Part shown: piece by piece, positions 37,804 to 47,737 of the stretch | Position numbering within the stretch: position 1 is the first letter of the stretch | How the letters are laid out: the number at the start of each line of letters is the position of its first letter | Source of the DNA: Flavobacterium caseinilyticum | GTDB lineage: Bacteria; Bacteroidota; Bacteroidia; Flavobacteriales; Flavobacteriaceae | Direction of reading: 5' to 3' | NCBI RefSeq assembly: GCF_004349085.1 | Contig: NZ_SMFM01000002.1 | Location: 798,012 to 862,011 of the forward strand | Length of the DNA: 64,000 nucleotides | The notes under the pieces: model-generated | The model's database searches: none | What the model saw: only the letters and a program-made list of their open reading frames with translations | Told to the model about the DNA's origin: nothing | Position numbers and translations under genes: made by a program

Positions 37804-38466
37804 ATGTCTTCACACCATATCGTTCGGGACGACCAAGAACCTGCTTTAATCATTGCCAATGGCGCTTCCTGTAATCCGGAACTATTGGGTCAATTACTGG
37901 AATGGTCGCCGCTTGTGGTAGTATTAGATTCGGCTATGGTTCGCGTCATGGAATTAGACATCAAAGTCGATGTGCTTTTAGGAGATTTCGATAGAGGATT
38001 TGATCCCGAAATTTATAAAACATCACAATATCCAATCGAAATTATTCACACACCGGACCAGAATAAAACCGATTTAGAAAAGGCTTTTGACTATTTAATC
38101 GACAGAAAAATTCCTGCCGTAAACGTGGTTTGGGCTACCGGACGAAGAGCCGACCACACCATAACCAATCTTACCAATATCACACGATACAGAAATTTAT
38201 TGCAAATTGTCATTTTGGACGATCATTCGAAAGTATTTTTATTGCCTAAAAAATTCGAAAAATGGTATACGGCGAACACTCCTATTTCGTTAATTCCCAT
38301 CGGTCATGTGACTGGAATTCACTCGGATAATTTATTTTATCCGTTGAAAGATGATAGCCTGACCATTGGTTACAGAACCGGAAGCAGCAATCATGTCATC
38401 AAAGACGGAATCGTAACAATTGAGCATGACGAAGGCGATCTTTTGATGATGGAATGTCTGGATTAG
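37804..38466 (+). CDS. Thiamine pyrophosphokinase
   Basis: The preferred start gives 220 residues beginning MSSHHIVRDDQEPALIIANG. The frame is open to a GTG at 37741 directly after the repeat, but those residues are unconserved. VLLGDFDRG corresponds to the GDFDS-type motif, with HTPDQNKTDLEKAFDYLIDR (the TD(L)EKA motif) and ATGRRADHTITNL (the GRxDH motif). These together identify the kinase that converts thiamine to thiamine diphosphate. No TPP riboswitch is evident upstream. Confidence 0.9.
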   Translation: MSSHHIVRDDQEPALIIANGASCNPELLGQLLEWSPLVVVLDSAMVRVMELDIKVDVLLGDFDRGFDPEIYKTSQYPIEIIHTPDQNKTDLEKAFDYLIDRKIPAVNVVWATGRRADHTITNLTNITRYRNLLQIVILDDHSKVFLLPKKFEKWYTANTPISLIPIGHVTGIHSDNLFYPLKDDSLTIGYRTGSSNHVIKDGIVTIEHDEGDLLMMECLD

Positions 38467-38501
38467 TCCGATAAATCGTATTTATAATCAATTCCACCAT
38501 A

Positions 38502-38528
38502 TTGGCAAAAAGAGATTGACTATCTTTG
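38502..38528 (+). promoter_or_regulatory. rlmF promoter
   Basis: TTG (38502-38504), a 16-base spacer and TATCTTTG (38521-38528), ending seven bases before the ATG. The leader would be very short or absent. Confidence 0.55.
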
Positions 38529-38535
38529 CGCCGAA

Positions 38536-39501
38536 ATGGAAAAAACAAATAACAGACCGATTACCGAAAAAACAAATTTGCATCCAAGGAATCTGGACAG
38601 GTTTGGCTATGACTTTAAGCAATTAGTATCAGAATCACCTGATCTCAAGTCTTATGTTTCAGTAAATGAACACAAAATCGAAACTATTGATTTCAGTAAT
38701 CCTGATGCCGTAAAAGCCCTTAATAAAGCTTTGTTGTTATCCCATTATGATATTCAAAATTGGGATATTCCTAAAAATTATCTATGTCCGCCCATTCCCG
38801 GAAGAGCAGATTACATACATTATATCGCCGATTTATTGGCTTCAAGCAACAACGGAATCATACCAGAAGGAGAAACTGTTCAAGGTTTAGATATTGGTGT
38901 GGGTGCCAATTGCATTTATCCTATAATTGGTAATTCCGCTTATGGTTGGAGTTTTGTAGGAACTGATACCGATTTAAAAGCAATTGAAAATTGCAGCGCT
39001 ATCATTCAAGAAAATCCAAAACTGATTGATGCCATCAGCTTACAGCAGCAAACGGAATCGCGTTTTATTTTCAAAAATATAATCACTCCCGAAGACAAAT
39101 TTACGTTCACGATGTGCAACCCTCCTTTTCATGCCTCACAAGAGGAAGCCACAAAAAGCACGATTCGAAAAATCAATAATTTAGAATCCCGAAGTGCCAC
39201 GAGCAAAGTAACCAAACCTGTTTTAAATTTTGGTGGTCATAATGCTGAATTATGGTGTGAAGGCGGTGAATTGGGTTTCGTTACGCAGATGATTTATGAA
39301 AGCGCAAAATATCCGATGCAATGTTTATGGTTTACAACTTTAGTATCCAAAAAAGAGAATCTTTCCAGTCTGTACAAAACATTAAACAAGGTAAGTGCTG
39401 TCGAAATTAAAACCATTGATATGGCTCAAGGCCAAAAAACAAGCCGAATCGTTGCCTGGACTTTTTTGAGTAAGCAACAACAGAAAGAGTGGAAATTTTA
39501 A
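38536..39501 (+). CDS. rlmF: 23S rRNA (adenine(1618)-N(6))-methyltransferase
   Basis: A 321-residue Rossmann methyltransferase that makes m6A1618 in 23S rRNA. LHPRNLDRFGYDFKQLVSES is typical of the RlmF N-terminus. GLDIGVGANCIYPIIG is the S-adenosylmethionine loop, and MCNPPFHASQEEA contains the NPPF catalytic motif of N6-adenine methyltransferases. NFGGHNAELWCEGGELGFV is a further family block. Length is close to E. coli RlmF. It is transcribed alone. Confidence 0.93.
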   Translation: MEKTNNRPITEKTNLHPRNLDRFGYDFKQLVSESPDLKSYVSVNEHKIETIDFSNPDAVKALNKALLLSHYDIQNWDIPKNYLCPPIPGRADYIHYIADLLASSNNGIIPEGETVQGLDIGVGANCIYPIIGNSAYGWSFVGTDTDLKAIENCSAIIQENPKLIDAISLQQQTESRFIFKNIITPEDKFTFTMCNPPFHASQEEATKSTIRKINNLESRSATSKVTKPVLNFGGHNAELWCEGGELGFVTQMIYESAKYPMQCLWFTTLVSKKENLSSLYKTLNKVSAVEIKTIDMAQGQKTSRIVAWTFLSKQQQKEWKF

Positions 39502-39857
39502 GTTGAAACTTAATTTATAGTTTTGTCTAAATTCATGAATAATAATTCAGTCAGTACATTTAATTTTGTAGCAGTTGGATAAATCAAAATACTCACAATT
39601 CCTCTATTGTATCAGCAATTAAGAAGCTGCTTCTTTTATAAAAGATTTATTACCAATTAAGTATAAAAATCTTGTGATTTTTTGAATGCAAATTCAAATA
39701 AAAAAACTTTATTGTTAAAAAAAAGAACTTTAGTCACATTAATCTGCATTATTGTATATAAAATTTAGTAATTTATTGTTTTATTCGCCATTTTTTCATT
39801 GATATTAAGATATTGATTCAAATTGTGTATTTTTGGTCAAACTATAAATAACCAAAA
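39502..39857. other. AT-rich spacer upstream of the large TonB receptor
   Basis: The stretch is very AT-rich with no convincing frame. TATTTTTG at 39828-39835 fits the -7 promoter element 23 bases before the receptor start. No correctly spaced TTG is evident, and no hairpin stands out. Confidence 0.45.
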
Positions 39858-42800
39858 ATGAAAAAACTTTACTTTATTCTAACCTTAATTTTTTCGACAG
39901 GAATTTTCGCTCAGGAAATCAATGTTTCCGGTGTCGTAACTGACGGCACTAAAGCAACTTTACCGGGTACAACCATCTTGGTAAGAGGAACGACGAAAGG
40001 GACTACTTCAGACATCGATGGAAAGTATACCATTAGTGCTAAAATGGGAGACGTGCTGCAATTTTCTTTTGTAGGCTTTGAAACTAAAAATGTGACCGTA
40101 ACTGGAAGTACAGTAAATGTTACTTTAACAGGAAGTGGCGAAAGCCTTCAGGATGTTGTTGTAATAGGATCACGTAATCCGACCAGAACTGTAACAGAAT
40201 CAGCAGTTCCTATCGATGTGATTGCTATGAAAGAGATTGCCTCTCAAGGAGCGCAGGTCAACTTAAACCAGATTTTAAACATGGTTGCGCCCTCATTTAC
40301 ATCAAACACACAAACGGTTGCTGATGGAACGGATCATATTGACCCGGCACAGTTGAGAGGATTAGGACCTGATCAGGTACTGGTTTTAATCAACGGAAAA
40401 AGAAGGCACACATCGTCCTTAGTAAACATAAACGGATCGCCAGGTCGAGGATCTGTAGGAACGGATTTAAATGCTATTCCTGCTTTCGCAATCGAAAAAA
40501 TTGAAGTATTAAGAGATGGCGCGTCGGCACAGTACGGCTCTGATGCCATTGCTGGTGTGATCAATATTAATGTGAAACAAAACACAAATAAATTAGAGGT
40601 AAATCTTTTTGGGGGAGGAAATCTTTCAAAAGGCGCAAATGACCACGATGGCGGATTTGATGGTGGCAATTACCAAGTAGATTTAAATTATGGAACCGGA
40701 CTTGGCAAAGAAAAAAGTTTCATTAATGCAACTGCCAGTTTCCAACTTAGAGATCAAACAAGCAGAGCAAAAGATGTGACCGGAAACTTGTTCAATGCTT
40801 ACAATGCAGTAGAGCAAAGAGCTGCTGCGGCAGGAACGAATATTAATGCTCTTTTTGGAAACATTAATAATACAACAAATGAAACGCAAATTCTTTCCGC
40901 GATAAAAACATACGCACCACAGGTAAGTTATTTTTCAGCCGCACAACAAACAGCAATTACAGGCGCGACCACTATTGCTCAAATGCAAACTGCCCTGAAT
41001 TTTGACGCTACTGCGGGAGAATTAGCATTTAGAGGACTGGAAAGAAAAGATTTCAATATGAGAGTTGGACAATCTTCCTTGAAAAGCGCGCAATTCTTTT
41101 TGAATGCTGCTTATCCAATAAATGACAAGCTGGAAGCATATGCTTTCGGAGGAACAAGTTTCAGAGAAGGAGAAGCTGCAGGTTTTTACAGAAGACCTAA
41201 CCAATCCCGATCTTACACAGGATTATATCCAAACGGATTTTTACCGGAAATACATTCTACAATCAACGATGTCTCTGTGGCAGCAGGTTTAAGAGGTATT
41301 ATCTTCGAAAACTGGAATTTCGATTTAAGTAATACTTTCGGAAGAAATGCTTTTGATTATGGAGTTGAAAATACCGTAAATGCTTCTTTAAGAGAAAATT
41401 CTCCCACTGAATTTGACGCGGGTGGATTGGCTTTCGCCCAAAACACAACTAACTTTGACATGAACAGAAAATTTGATGTTTTAGAAGGTCTGAACGTTGC
41501 CTTTGGTGCGGAATATCGTCATGAGAACTTCTCTATCAATGCAGGTCAACCGGAATCATACAATTTATATGATATCAGCGGCGGTGTAGTTACCGCAACA
41601 ACTCCAGCTAACATAAAAGTTACTGATTTTTATGGTGCAGCAAGACCAAATGGCTCACAAGTTTTTCCGGGTTTCAGACCAGCAAATGCAATTGATAAAA
41701 ACCGTAACAGTGTGGCAGTGTATGCCGATTTAGAATTAGATGTTACAGACAAATGGTTGGTAAACGGAGCCCTTCGTTTTGAGAATTATTCTGATTTTGG
41801 TAACACTACAAATTTTAAATTAGCTTCTCGTTACAAAATAACTGATAACATCAATTTACGTGGCGCAGTTTCAACTGGATTTAGAGCACCATCTTTGCAC
41901 CAAATCTATTTCAATTCAACCGCTACGCAATTCGTAGGAGGTGTGCCATTTGAAGTAGGAACCTTTAGCAATGATTCGCAAGCAGCAGAATTATTAGGAA
42001 TTCCTAAATTAAAACAAGAAGAATCTAAAAGTGCCAGTATTGGATTTACAGCCAAAATTCCAACTGCCAATTTAACCTTAACCGCTGATGCTTATATCGT
42101 ACAGATTGACGACAGAGTGGTGCTTACGGATCAATTTTCAAGACCAGGCGGAACTCCTGCAGCTGGAACTCCAAATGCAATATTGAATGGATTATTTGAT
42201 ACTGCAGGCGCCACTGCAGCGACTTTCTTTGCGAATGCAATTGATACGGAATCAAAAGGAATCGATGTGGTGATTAGTCATAAAACAAGTTTTGGAAATA
42301 ACGTTTCTTTGAAAACCGATTTATCAGGTACTTTTTCTAATACTTACAGAGTAGGAGAAATTAAAGCGTCTCCAGTGTTAGAAGCTGCCGGTCAAATTAA
42401 CAGATACTATTCTGAAATGTCCAGAATCTATTTACAAGAAGCTATCCCTAGAGTAAAAGCTAATTTAACCAACTTTATTACTTATAATAAATTCGATTTC
42501 TTCTTAAGAAATGTTTATTTTGGTAAAGTGACAGATCCAAATACTGCCGATGTAAATGGAGACGGAAGAATTGAAGGTGCCATAATTAACGGTCAGGCAG
42601 TGGAAATTGAACACCCAGTCTGGGGAGCTAAAATCATTACTGATTTGTCGGTGGGTTTCAAAATTACGGAGGCTGCGAAAATTGTTATTGGCGCCAATAA
42701 TATTTTCGATATTTATCCAGATTTAAATCTTGGTACGCAAACTGCAATCAGACCACGATTAGTATCCGGAGCTATCGATTATACAGCTGCTCCGGCAACT

Positions 42801-42902
42801 ATCGATTTGTCAAATGCAAACCAATTTGTATACTCGAGAAACGTATCTCAATTTGGTCAAAACGGCCGTTTCGTTTTTGCTCGATTAAGCTTCAGTTTCT
42901 AA
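39858..42902 (+). CDS. Large TonB-dependent receptor with carboxypeptidase-regulatory-like domain
   Basis: A 1014-residue outer-membrane receptor. The signal peptide (ending GIFAQ, about residue 19) is followed by a CarboxypepD_reg-like domain (INVSGVVTDGTKATLPGTTI, IDGKYTISAKMGDVLQFSFV). The plug follows (GSRNPTRTVTESAVPIDVIA, LRGLGPDQVLVLINGKRRHT, LRDGASAQYGSDAIAGVINI), then a large barrel ending in ARLSFSF. It resembles the receptor class with a long plug (GKRRHTSSLVNINGSPGRG) rather than SusC. There is no SusD-like or DUF4249 partner; uvrB follows after a terminator. The substrate is unknown. Confidence 0.9.
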   Translation: MKKLYFILTLIFSTGIFAQEINVSGVVTDGTKATLPGTTILVRGTTKGTTSDIDGKYTISAKMGDVLQFSFVGFETKNVTVTGSTVNVTLTGSGESLQDVVVIGSRNPTRTVTESAVPIDVIAMKEIASQGAQVNLNQILNMVAPSFTSNTQTVADGTDHIDPAQLRGLGPDQVLVLINGKRRHTSSLVNINGSPGRGSVGTDLNAIPAFAIEKIEVLRDGASAQYGSDAIAGVININVKQNTNKLEVNLFGGGNLSKGANDHDGGFDGGNYQVDLNYGTGLGKEKSFINATASFQLRDQTSRAKDVTGNLFNAYNAVEQRAAAAGTNINALFGNINNTTNETQILSAIKTYAPQVSYFSAAQQTAITGATTIAQMQTALNFDATAGELAFRGLERKDFNMRVGQSSLKSAQFFLNAAYPINDKLEAYAFGGTSFREGEAAGFYRRPNQSRSYTGLYPNGFLPEIHSTINDVSVAAGLRGIIFENWNFDLSNTFGRNAFDYGVENTVNASLRENSPTEFDAGGLAFAQNTTNFDMNRKFDVLEGLNVAFGAEYRHENFSINAGQPESYNLYDISGGVVTATTPANIKVTDFYGAARPNGSQVFPGFRPANAIDKNRNSVAVYADLELDVTDKWLVNGALRFENYSDFGNTTNFKLASRYKITDNINLRGAVSTGFRAPSLHQIYFNSTATQFVGGVPFEVGTFSNDSQAAELLGIPKLKQEESKSASIGFTAKIPTANLTLTADAYIVQIDDRVVLTDQFSRPGGTPAAGTPNAILNGLFDTAGATAATFFANAIDTESKGIDVVISHKTSFGNNVSLKTDLSGTFSNTYRVGEIKASPVLEAAGQINRYYSEMSRIYLQEAIPRVKANLTNFITYNKFDFFLRNVYFGKVTDPNTADVNGDGRIEGAIINGQAVEIEHPVWGAKIITDLSVGFKITEAAKIVIGANNIFDIYPDLNLGTQTAIRPRLVSGAIDYTAAPATIDLSNANQFVYSRNVSQFGQNGRFVFARLSFSF

Positions 42903-42922
42903 AAAATATTTTTTCTAAAATG

Positions 42923-42955
42923 AACCATCCTGCAAAAAAAGGATGGTTTTTTTTT
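42923..42955 (+). terminator. Terminator of the large TonB receptor gene
   Basis: AACCATCC pairs with GGATGGTT around a TGCAAAAAAA loop, followed by a long T-run. Confidence 0.9.
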
Positions 42956-42964
42956 GGCTTAAAC

Positions 42965-42999
42965 TTGGGTAAAAAAAGAATACAAACTTTGTACCTTTG
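42965..42999 (+). promoter_or_regulatory. uvrB promoter
   Basis: TTG (42965-42967) and TACCTTTG (42992-42999) with a 24-base spacer, slightly longer than usual. The -7 box is a strong match, 28 bases before the ATG. Confidence 0.55.
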
Positions 43000-43027
43000 C
43001 AACTCTAAAACTTTGCCGCTTAATTAA

Positions 43028-45019
43028 ATGAAATTCCAAGTAGTATCCGATTACCAGCCGAAAGGCGATCAACCGCAAGCGATTAAAAAATTGACTCAGG
43101 GGATTATTGAAGGTGAAAAATTCCAAACACTTTTAGGAGTTACCGGTTCGGGAAAAACATTTACTGTAGCCAATGTGATTCAGGAAGTACAAAGACCAAC
43201 ACTGGTTTTGGCACACAATAAAACATTAGCCGCACAATTATATTCAGAATTCAAGCAATTTTTTCCTAATAATGCTGTCGAATATTTCGTTTCGTACTAC
43301 GATTATTACCAACCCGAAGCTTTTATGCCGGTAACCGGAGTTTTCATCGAAAAGGATTTATCCATCAATGAAGAACTGGAAAAAATGCGAATGTCAACCA
43401 CTGCTTCGTTGCTTTCCGGACGAAGAGACATTTTGGTAGTGGCATCGGTATCGTGTTTGTACGGTATCGGAAATCCTATCGAATTTCAGAAAAACCTGAT
43501 TCCAGTTGAGAAAGGTCAAATTATTTCTCGTACCAAATTATTGCATCAATTGGTGCAAAGTTTATATTCCAGAACAGAAGCCGATTTTAATCCCGGAAGT
43601 TTCAGAATAAAAGGCGATACCGTAGATGTTTATCCAAGTTATGCCGATGAGGCATACAGAATTCATTTTTTTGGGGATGAAATCGAGGAAATTGAAAGTT
43701 TCGACACCAAGAATTCTCAGGTTCTTGAAAAATTTGACAAACTGACGATTTATCCGGCCAATATGTTTGTGACTTCGCCAGACGTGCTGCAAGGTGCCAT
43801 TTGGGAAATCCAACAGGATTTGGTAAAACAAGTCGATTATTTCAAGGAAATTGGAAAACATTTAGAAGCAAAACGACTGGAAGAACGCACCAACTTTGAT
43901 TTGGAGATGATTCGTGAATTGGGTTATTGCTCCGGAATTGAAAATTATTCACGCTACCTTGACGGTCGTTTGCCTGGAACAAGGCCTTTTTGTTTGCTGG
44001 ATTATTTCCCAAAAGATTACTTAATGGTGGTAGACGAAAGTCACGTAACGCTTTCGCAAGTTAGCGCGATGTATGGCGGAGACAGAAGCCGTAAAGAAAA
44101 CTTAGTGGAATATGGTTTCCGACTTCCCGCAGCGATGGACAATCGTCCTTTGAAGTTTGAAGAATTTGAAGCCATGCAAAACCAAGTGATTTATGTTTCG
44201 GCAACACCAGCCGATTACGAATTACAAAAGACCGAAGGCGTTGTTGTGGAACAAGTGATTCGTCCAACAGGATTATTGGATCCAATCATTGAAATCCGAC
44301 CAAGCTTAAACCAAATTGATGATTTAATTGAAGAAATTCAGGTTCGGGCTGAAATTGATGAACGCGTTTTAGTGACGACTTTAACCAAAAGAATGGCGGA
44401 AGAATTGGCTAAATATTTAACCAAAGTTAATATTCGTTGTCGCTATATTCATTCCGAAGTGGATACTTTGGAACGAATTGAAATCATGCAAGATTTACGA
44501 AAAGGAATTTTTGATGTACTAATTGGTGTGAATTTACTTCGTGAAGGGTTGGATTTACCCGAAGTTTCATTGGTAGCCATTTTAGATGCTGACAAAGAAG
44601 GTTTTTTGCGAAGTCACCGTTCACTTACGCAGACTATTGGTCGTGCTGCGAGAAACCTCAATGGAAAAGCAATTATGTATGCCGATAAAATTACGGCCAG
44701 CATGCAAAAAACAATTGATGAAACCAATTACCGAAGAACCAAACAAATTAATCACAATACTGAAAACAATTTGGTTCCACAGGCCCTAAATAAAAAAATC
44801 GAGAGCGCCTTTACCAAAAATCCGCTGGCAGATTATGAATTAGGCTACACTTTGAATACTGCTGCGGAAACTGAAAATTTATATTTGTCGAAAACTGAAA
44901 TTGAAAAACTCATTCGGGAAAAACGCAAATCAATGGAGAAAGCGGCAAAAGATTTGGACTTTATGCAAGCAGCAAAACTTCGGGATGACATCAAGAGTTT
45001 ACAAGGGCAACTAAATTAA
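43028..45019 (+). CDS. uvrB: Excinuclease ABC subunit B
   Basis: A 663-residue helicase-like protein of nucleotide excision repair that verifies damage handed over by UvrA and recruits UvrC. Walker A GVTGSGKTFT, the beta-hairpin region YYDYYQPEAFMPVTGVFIEK, the DESH box (VVDESHVTL), helicase motifs V and VI (NLLREGLDLPEVSLVAILDA, QTIGRAARN) and the C-terminal UVR motif (MEKAAKDLDFMQAAKLRDDI) are all present. Length matches the family. It is transcribed alone. Confidence 0.98.
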   Translation: MKFQVVSDYQPKGDQPQAIKKLTQGIIEGEKFQTLLGVTGSGKTFTVANVIQEVQRPTLVLAHNKTLAAQLYSEFKQFFPNNAVEYFVSYYDYYQPEAFMPVTGVFIEKDLSINEELEKMRMSTTASLLSGRRDILVVASVSCLYGIGNPIEFQKNLIPVEKGQIISRTKLLHQLVQSLYSRTEADFNPGSFRIKGDTVDVYPSYADEAYRIHFFGDEIEEIESFDTKNSQVLEKFDKLTIYPANMFVTSPDVLQGAIWEIQQDLVKQVDYFKEIGKHLEAKRLEERTNFDLEMIRELGYCSGIENYSRYLDGRLPGTRPFCLLDYFPKDYLMVVDESHVTLSQVSAMYGGDRSRKENLVEYGFRLPAAMDNRPLKFEEFEAMQNQVIYVSATPADYELQKTEGVVVEQVIRPTGLLDPIIEIRPSLNQIDDLIEEIQVRAEIDERVLVTTLTKRMAEELAKYLTKVNIRCRYIHSEVDTLERIEIMQDLRKGIFDVLIGVNLLREGLDLPEVSLVAILDADKEGFLRSHRSLTQTIGRAARNLNGKAIMYADKITASMQKTIDETNYRRTKQINHNTENNLVPQALNKKIESAFTKNPLADYELGYTLNTAAETENLYLSKTEIEKLIREKRKSMEKAAKDLDFMQAAKLRDDIKSLQGQLN

Positions 45020-45070
45020 ATTCAAAAAAATAAAAACTTTCAAATCGCTTTATTTCAATTGATTGTGATT

Positions 45071-45109
45071 AAAAAACAGTTGTTTTTAAAATTGTTCACA
45101 CTGTTTTTT
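45071..45109 (+). terminator. Possible uvrB terminator
   Basis: AAAAAACAGT faces ACTGTTTTTT across 19 bases, 50 bases after uvrB. The stem is AT-rich, so the call is weak. Confidence 0.4.
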
Positions 45110-45199
45110 ATCCATTAAAATTCTTTTAAGTTCCTATAAAATTCTTTAAATTTGAGTGTAATTTTTTTCTGATTATTTCACAATAATTTAAAGCGCTTC

Positions 45200-46423
45200 A
45201 TGAAAATCTTCTTACTCATAATCGTCGTATTGAGACTTAGTGGCTGTGCTTATGCTCAATCCAGACAAGAGGATTTTACAACTGCAGAAATAGAAAACTC
45301 CTCAGATATTATTAAAGGCAATCTACTTTCTAATCATCCGCTCGGAATGTATATATCCAGAATAAATCATAATTTCAGAGTACGTTCTGTTGAGAAATAT
45401 TCCTTTTCTTTAGAGGTTTCAAGTGCAAATGTGATGCTGCCCTATGTAAAATCATACGAGCTGACAGATCGAACTGACCGAAATTTAGCAGCTGCTGTAG
45501 TTTGGTATAATAGGGAATTCTTGTTTGATCTGACAGAGATCCCTTCAAAAACAATTGAATTTAATGCCGATGGAATTATTAGATCGTATAAATTCACCTT
45601 TGCTCTCGCGCTAACTGTAAATCATGAATTTAATATTGGTCTGCGCTCCTATTCCTTAGATAAAGGTCAATACCCTTTTTCCTTTCTCACTTCTGACGAA
45701 TCCATCGAGTGGTTTCATAGTAATATTGCAGGCGGTGAAGATCCTTTTTCAAGACGTTATTACGGTTTGAACAAAGCAGGAATTAAGTTTAAGGATGAAA
45801 ATGGCACTTTTATCACAATGCAAAACGGGGATTTCAGAGTTCCGGGAATTGAGTTCAATTATTTCTACTATCCAAATTTGGAAATTAATAAAACAAAAAA
45901 AATCTACTGGAATTTTGGAGCTCACATAGGCGTCAATATTTCAAAGTATAATCCTGTTACTGACATCGGTATATCATCATCTGCAATAAAGAAAATAATT
46001 GTTAAAGATAAAAATATTTTGAGTGTTGGCCTAAGTGCTGGTGCTTTACGCCAACGATTCATACGTTTTGGAGATGGGGCGAACATCAGCAATCAGCTGT
46101 TTTTATATAGTTTTGAAGGACTGATTGATTATAAAAAAAAACTAAAAAACAACAATACAATTTCGTACGGTATCAATTACGCATTTCAAACTTCCTACAA
46201 TAAGAAAACAGATTTTGAACATGTCATCCTGACCGGCCAAAGAATTAAAACGCACTGGCAACAAACCCTGTCCCATCTTTATCACAATCTGGAAGGATGG
46301 AATATTATTTGCACCTATTCTGTCAAGAAATTTTCCTATTTTATTTATGCACGAGAAGATTTAAAATTAGACAATGCACCCGATTTACAGACGGGTATGG
46401 GTATAAAAATGTCAATGAAATAG
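45200..46423 (+). CDS. Hypothetical secreted, probably beta-barrel protein
   Basis: A 407-residue protein with an N-terminal signal (MKIFLLIIVVLRLSGCAYAQ). Cleavage after AYA is likely, but LSGC could also act as a lipobox. The rest alternates hydrophobic and polar residues in short stretches separated by charged turns, consistent with an outer-membrane barrel (YWNFGAHIGVNISKY, TISYGINYAFQTSYN, FSYFIYAREDL). I recognise no family. It stands between uvrB and the convergent TerB-like gene, five bases away. Confidence 0.7.
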   Translation: MKIFLLIIVVLRLSGCAYAQSRQEDFTTAEIENSSDIIKGNLLSNHPLGMYISRINHNFRVRSVEKYSFSLEVSSANVMLPYVKSYELTDRTDRNLAAAVVWYNREFLFDLTEIPSKTIEFNADGIIRSYKFTFALALTVNHEFNIGLRSYSLDKGQYPFSFLTSDESIEWFHSNIAGGEDPFSRRYYGLNKAGIKFKDENGTFITMQNGDFRVPGIEFNYFYYPNLEINKTKKIYWNFGAHIGVNISKYNPVTDIGISSSAIKKIIVKDKNILSVGLSAGALRQRFIRFGDGANISNQLFLYSFEGLIDYKKKLKNNNTISYGINYAFQTSYNKKTDFEHVILTGQRIKTHWQQTLSHLYHNLEGWNIICTYSVKKFSYFIYAREDLKLDNAPDLQTGMGIKMSMK

Positions 46424-46428
46424 CATGA

Positions 46429-46830
46429 CTAATTTTTTTGTTCCTGAAAAACATTCAGTAAAATTTCGCTATCAATAATTGCATTTGGCGCTTCCATCAT
46501 CAACTTGAGCACGCGATTGGTTGCTCTCGGGTTGAGTCCCATGTCGATTGCGATTTGCTGAATACCGTTTGATTCATTTTTATGTAAAATTCCATCACAA
46601 TACATCAACAAAGCCAATCGGTAAAACTGCTGAATGCGCTGAAACTCGGTTTTAATAGGCAGCAATGGCAATTCCAGATGAAATAAATCCTTGAATACAT
46701 CCGTTTCTATGCTTAGCTCTTGGGCTACTATTGCCAAAAATTGGTATTCTCTTTTATGTAAATGCCCGTCAACTGTAGAAAAAGCAATCATCTCTAAAAG
46801 TAAGCTCCTTTTTTCTTCGAATGTGTTCAT
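46429..46830 (-). CDS. TerB-like helical protein
   Basis: A 133-residue all-helical protein. LLEMIAFSTVDGHLHKREYQ and the repeat YRLALLMYCDGILHKNESNG each carry the D-G-x-(L/H)-x-x-x-E pattern of TerB/DjlA-type domains, which may bind metal. The start is the ATG at 46830; a TTG one codon earlier is also in frame. It converges on the secreted-protein gene with a five-base gap. The cellular role is unknown; tellurite resistance should not be assumed from the family name. Confidence 0.75.
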   Translation of the reverse strand: MNTFEEKRSLLLEMIAFSTVDGHLHKREYQFLAIVAQELSIETDVFKDLFHLELPLLPIKTEFQRIQQFYRLALLMYCDGILHKNESNGIQQIAIDMGLNPRATNRVLKLMMEAPNAIIDSEILLNVFQEQKN

Positions 46831-46881
46831 CAAATTATTATTTTTAGCTAAAATATTGTTTTTAAATTAAATCACCAATCA

Positions 46882-47694
46882 ATGATTCGAATTCTTACGT
46901 TGTGCTCCCTTTTTTCTTTGTCATTTACAAACATCATAGCGCAGCAAAGCTCTGCTTCCCAACAAGTTTCTACATTTATTATCGAAGCGCCACAGCTTCA
47001 AACTTCAAAGAAAATTTGGATGTATTTACCTGAAAATTATGCAAAGTCAAAAAAGAAATTCTCCGTAATTTATATGCATGATGCTCAAAATTTGTTTGAT
47101 GCTACTACTTCGTATTCGGGTGAATGGAATATCGATGAAAAACTGGACAGCCTAAAAGCGCAAGTTATTGTTGTAGGAATCGAACATGGAAATGAGAAAC
47201 GAATCGATGAATTGACGCCTTTTAAAAACGAGAAATATGGTGGAGGACAAGCAAACAGTTATTTAGAATTCATTGTCAATACATTAAAACCTGAAATTGA
47301 TAAAACATACAGAACGAAAACGAGGAAAAAAAATACAATTATAATGGGCAGTTCTTTGGGAGGTTTGACTTCCTTTTATGCTACTTTAAAATACCCGGAA
47401 GTGTTTGGTAAAGCAGGTGTTTTTTCGCCGGCTTTTTGGATTAATCGTAAGGAAATTTTTGCATTAGCAGAAAAAAACAAAAGACAAAAAACTAAATACT
47501 ATTTTCTTTGTGGAGATAAAGAAGGCAACGATGATTCGATGGTTACTGACCTTAATAAAATGGAGCACTTAATCAACTCAAAAAGATGTTCCTGCTTGCA
47601 TTTGAACGAAAAGAAAATTGTAAAAGACGGACAACACAATGAAAAATTGTGGCGTGATGGTTTTGTAAAAGCTGTTTCATGGCTCGGGTATTAA
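46882..47694 (+). CDS. Secreted alpha/beta hydrolase, esterase D-like
   Basis: A 270-residue protein with a signal peptide (ending NIIAQ, about residue 20). The mature part is a PF00756-type esterase: KIWMYLPENYAKSKKKFSVI, YMHDAQNLFD, nucleophile Ser158 in GSSLGG, GDKEGNDD and a late His in KDGQHNEKLW. Such enzymes cleave ester bonds of acylated sugars or siderophores. The next gene, a dipeptide epimerase, begins 43 bases downstream on the same strand. Confidence 0.85.
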   Translation: MIRILTLCSLFSLSFTNIIAQQSSASQQVSTFIIEAPQLQTSKKIWMYLPENYAKSKKKFSVIYMHDAQNLFDATTSYSGEWNIDEKLDSLKAQVIVVGIEHGNEKRIDELTPFKNEKYGGGQANSYLEFIVNTLKPEIDKTYRTKTRKKNTIIMGSSLGGLTSFYATLKYPEVFGKAGVFSPAFWINRKEIFALAEKNKRQKTKYYFLCGDKEGNDDSMVTDLNKMEHLINSKRCSCLHLNEKKIVKDGQHNEKLWRDGFVKAVSWLGY

Positions 47695-47737
47695 ATTTTG
47701 TACTATCAAAATTTTAAAACATTAAAATTAAACCTCA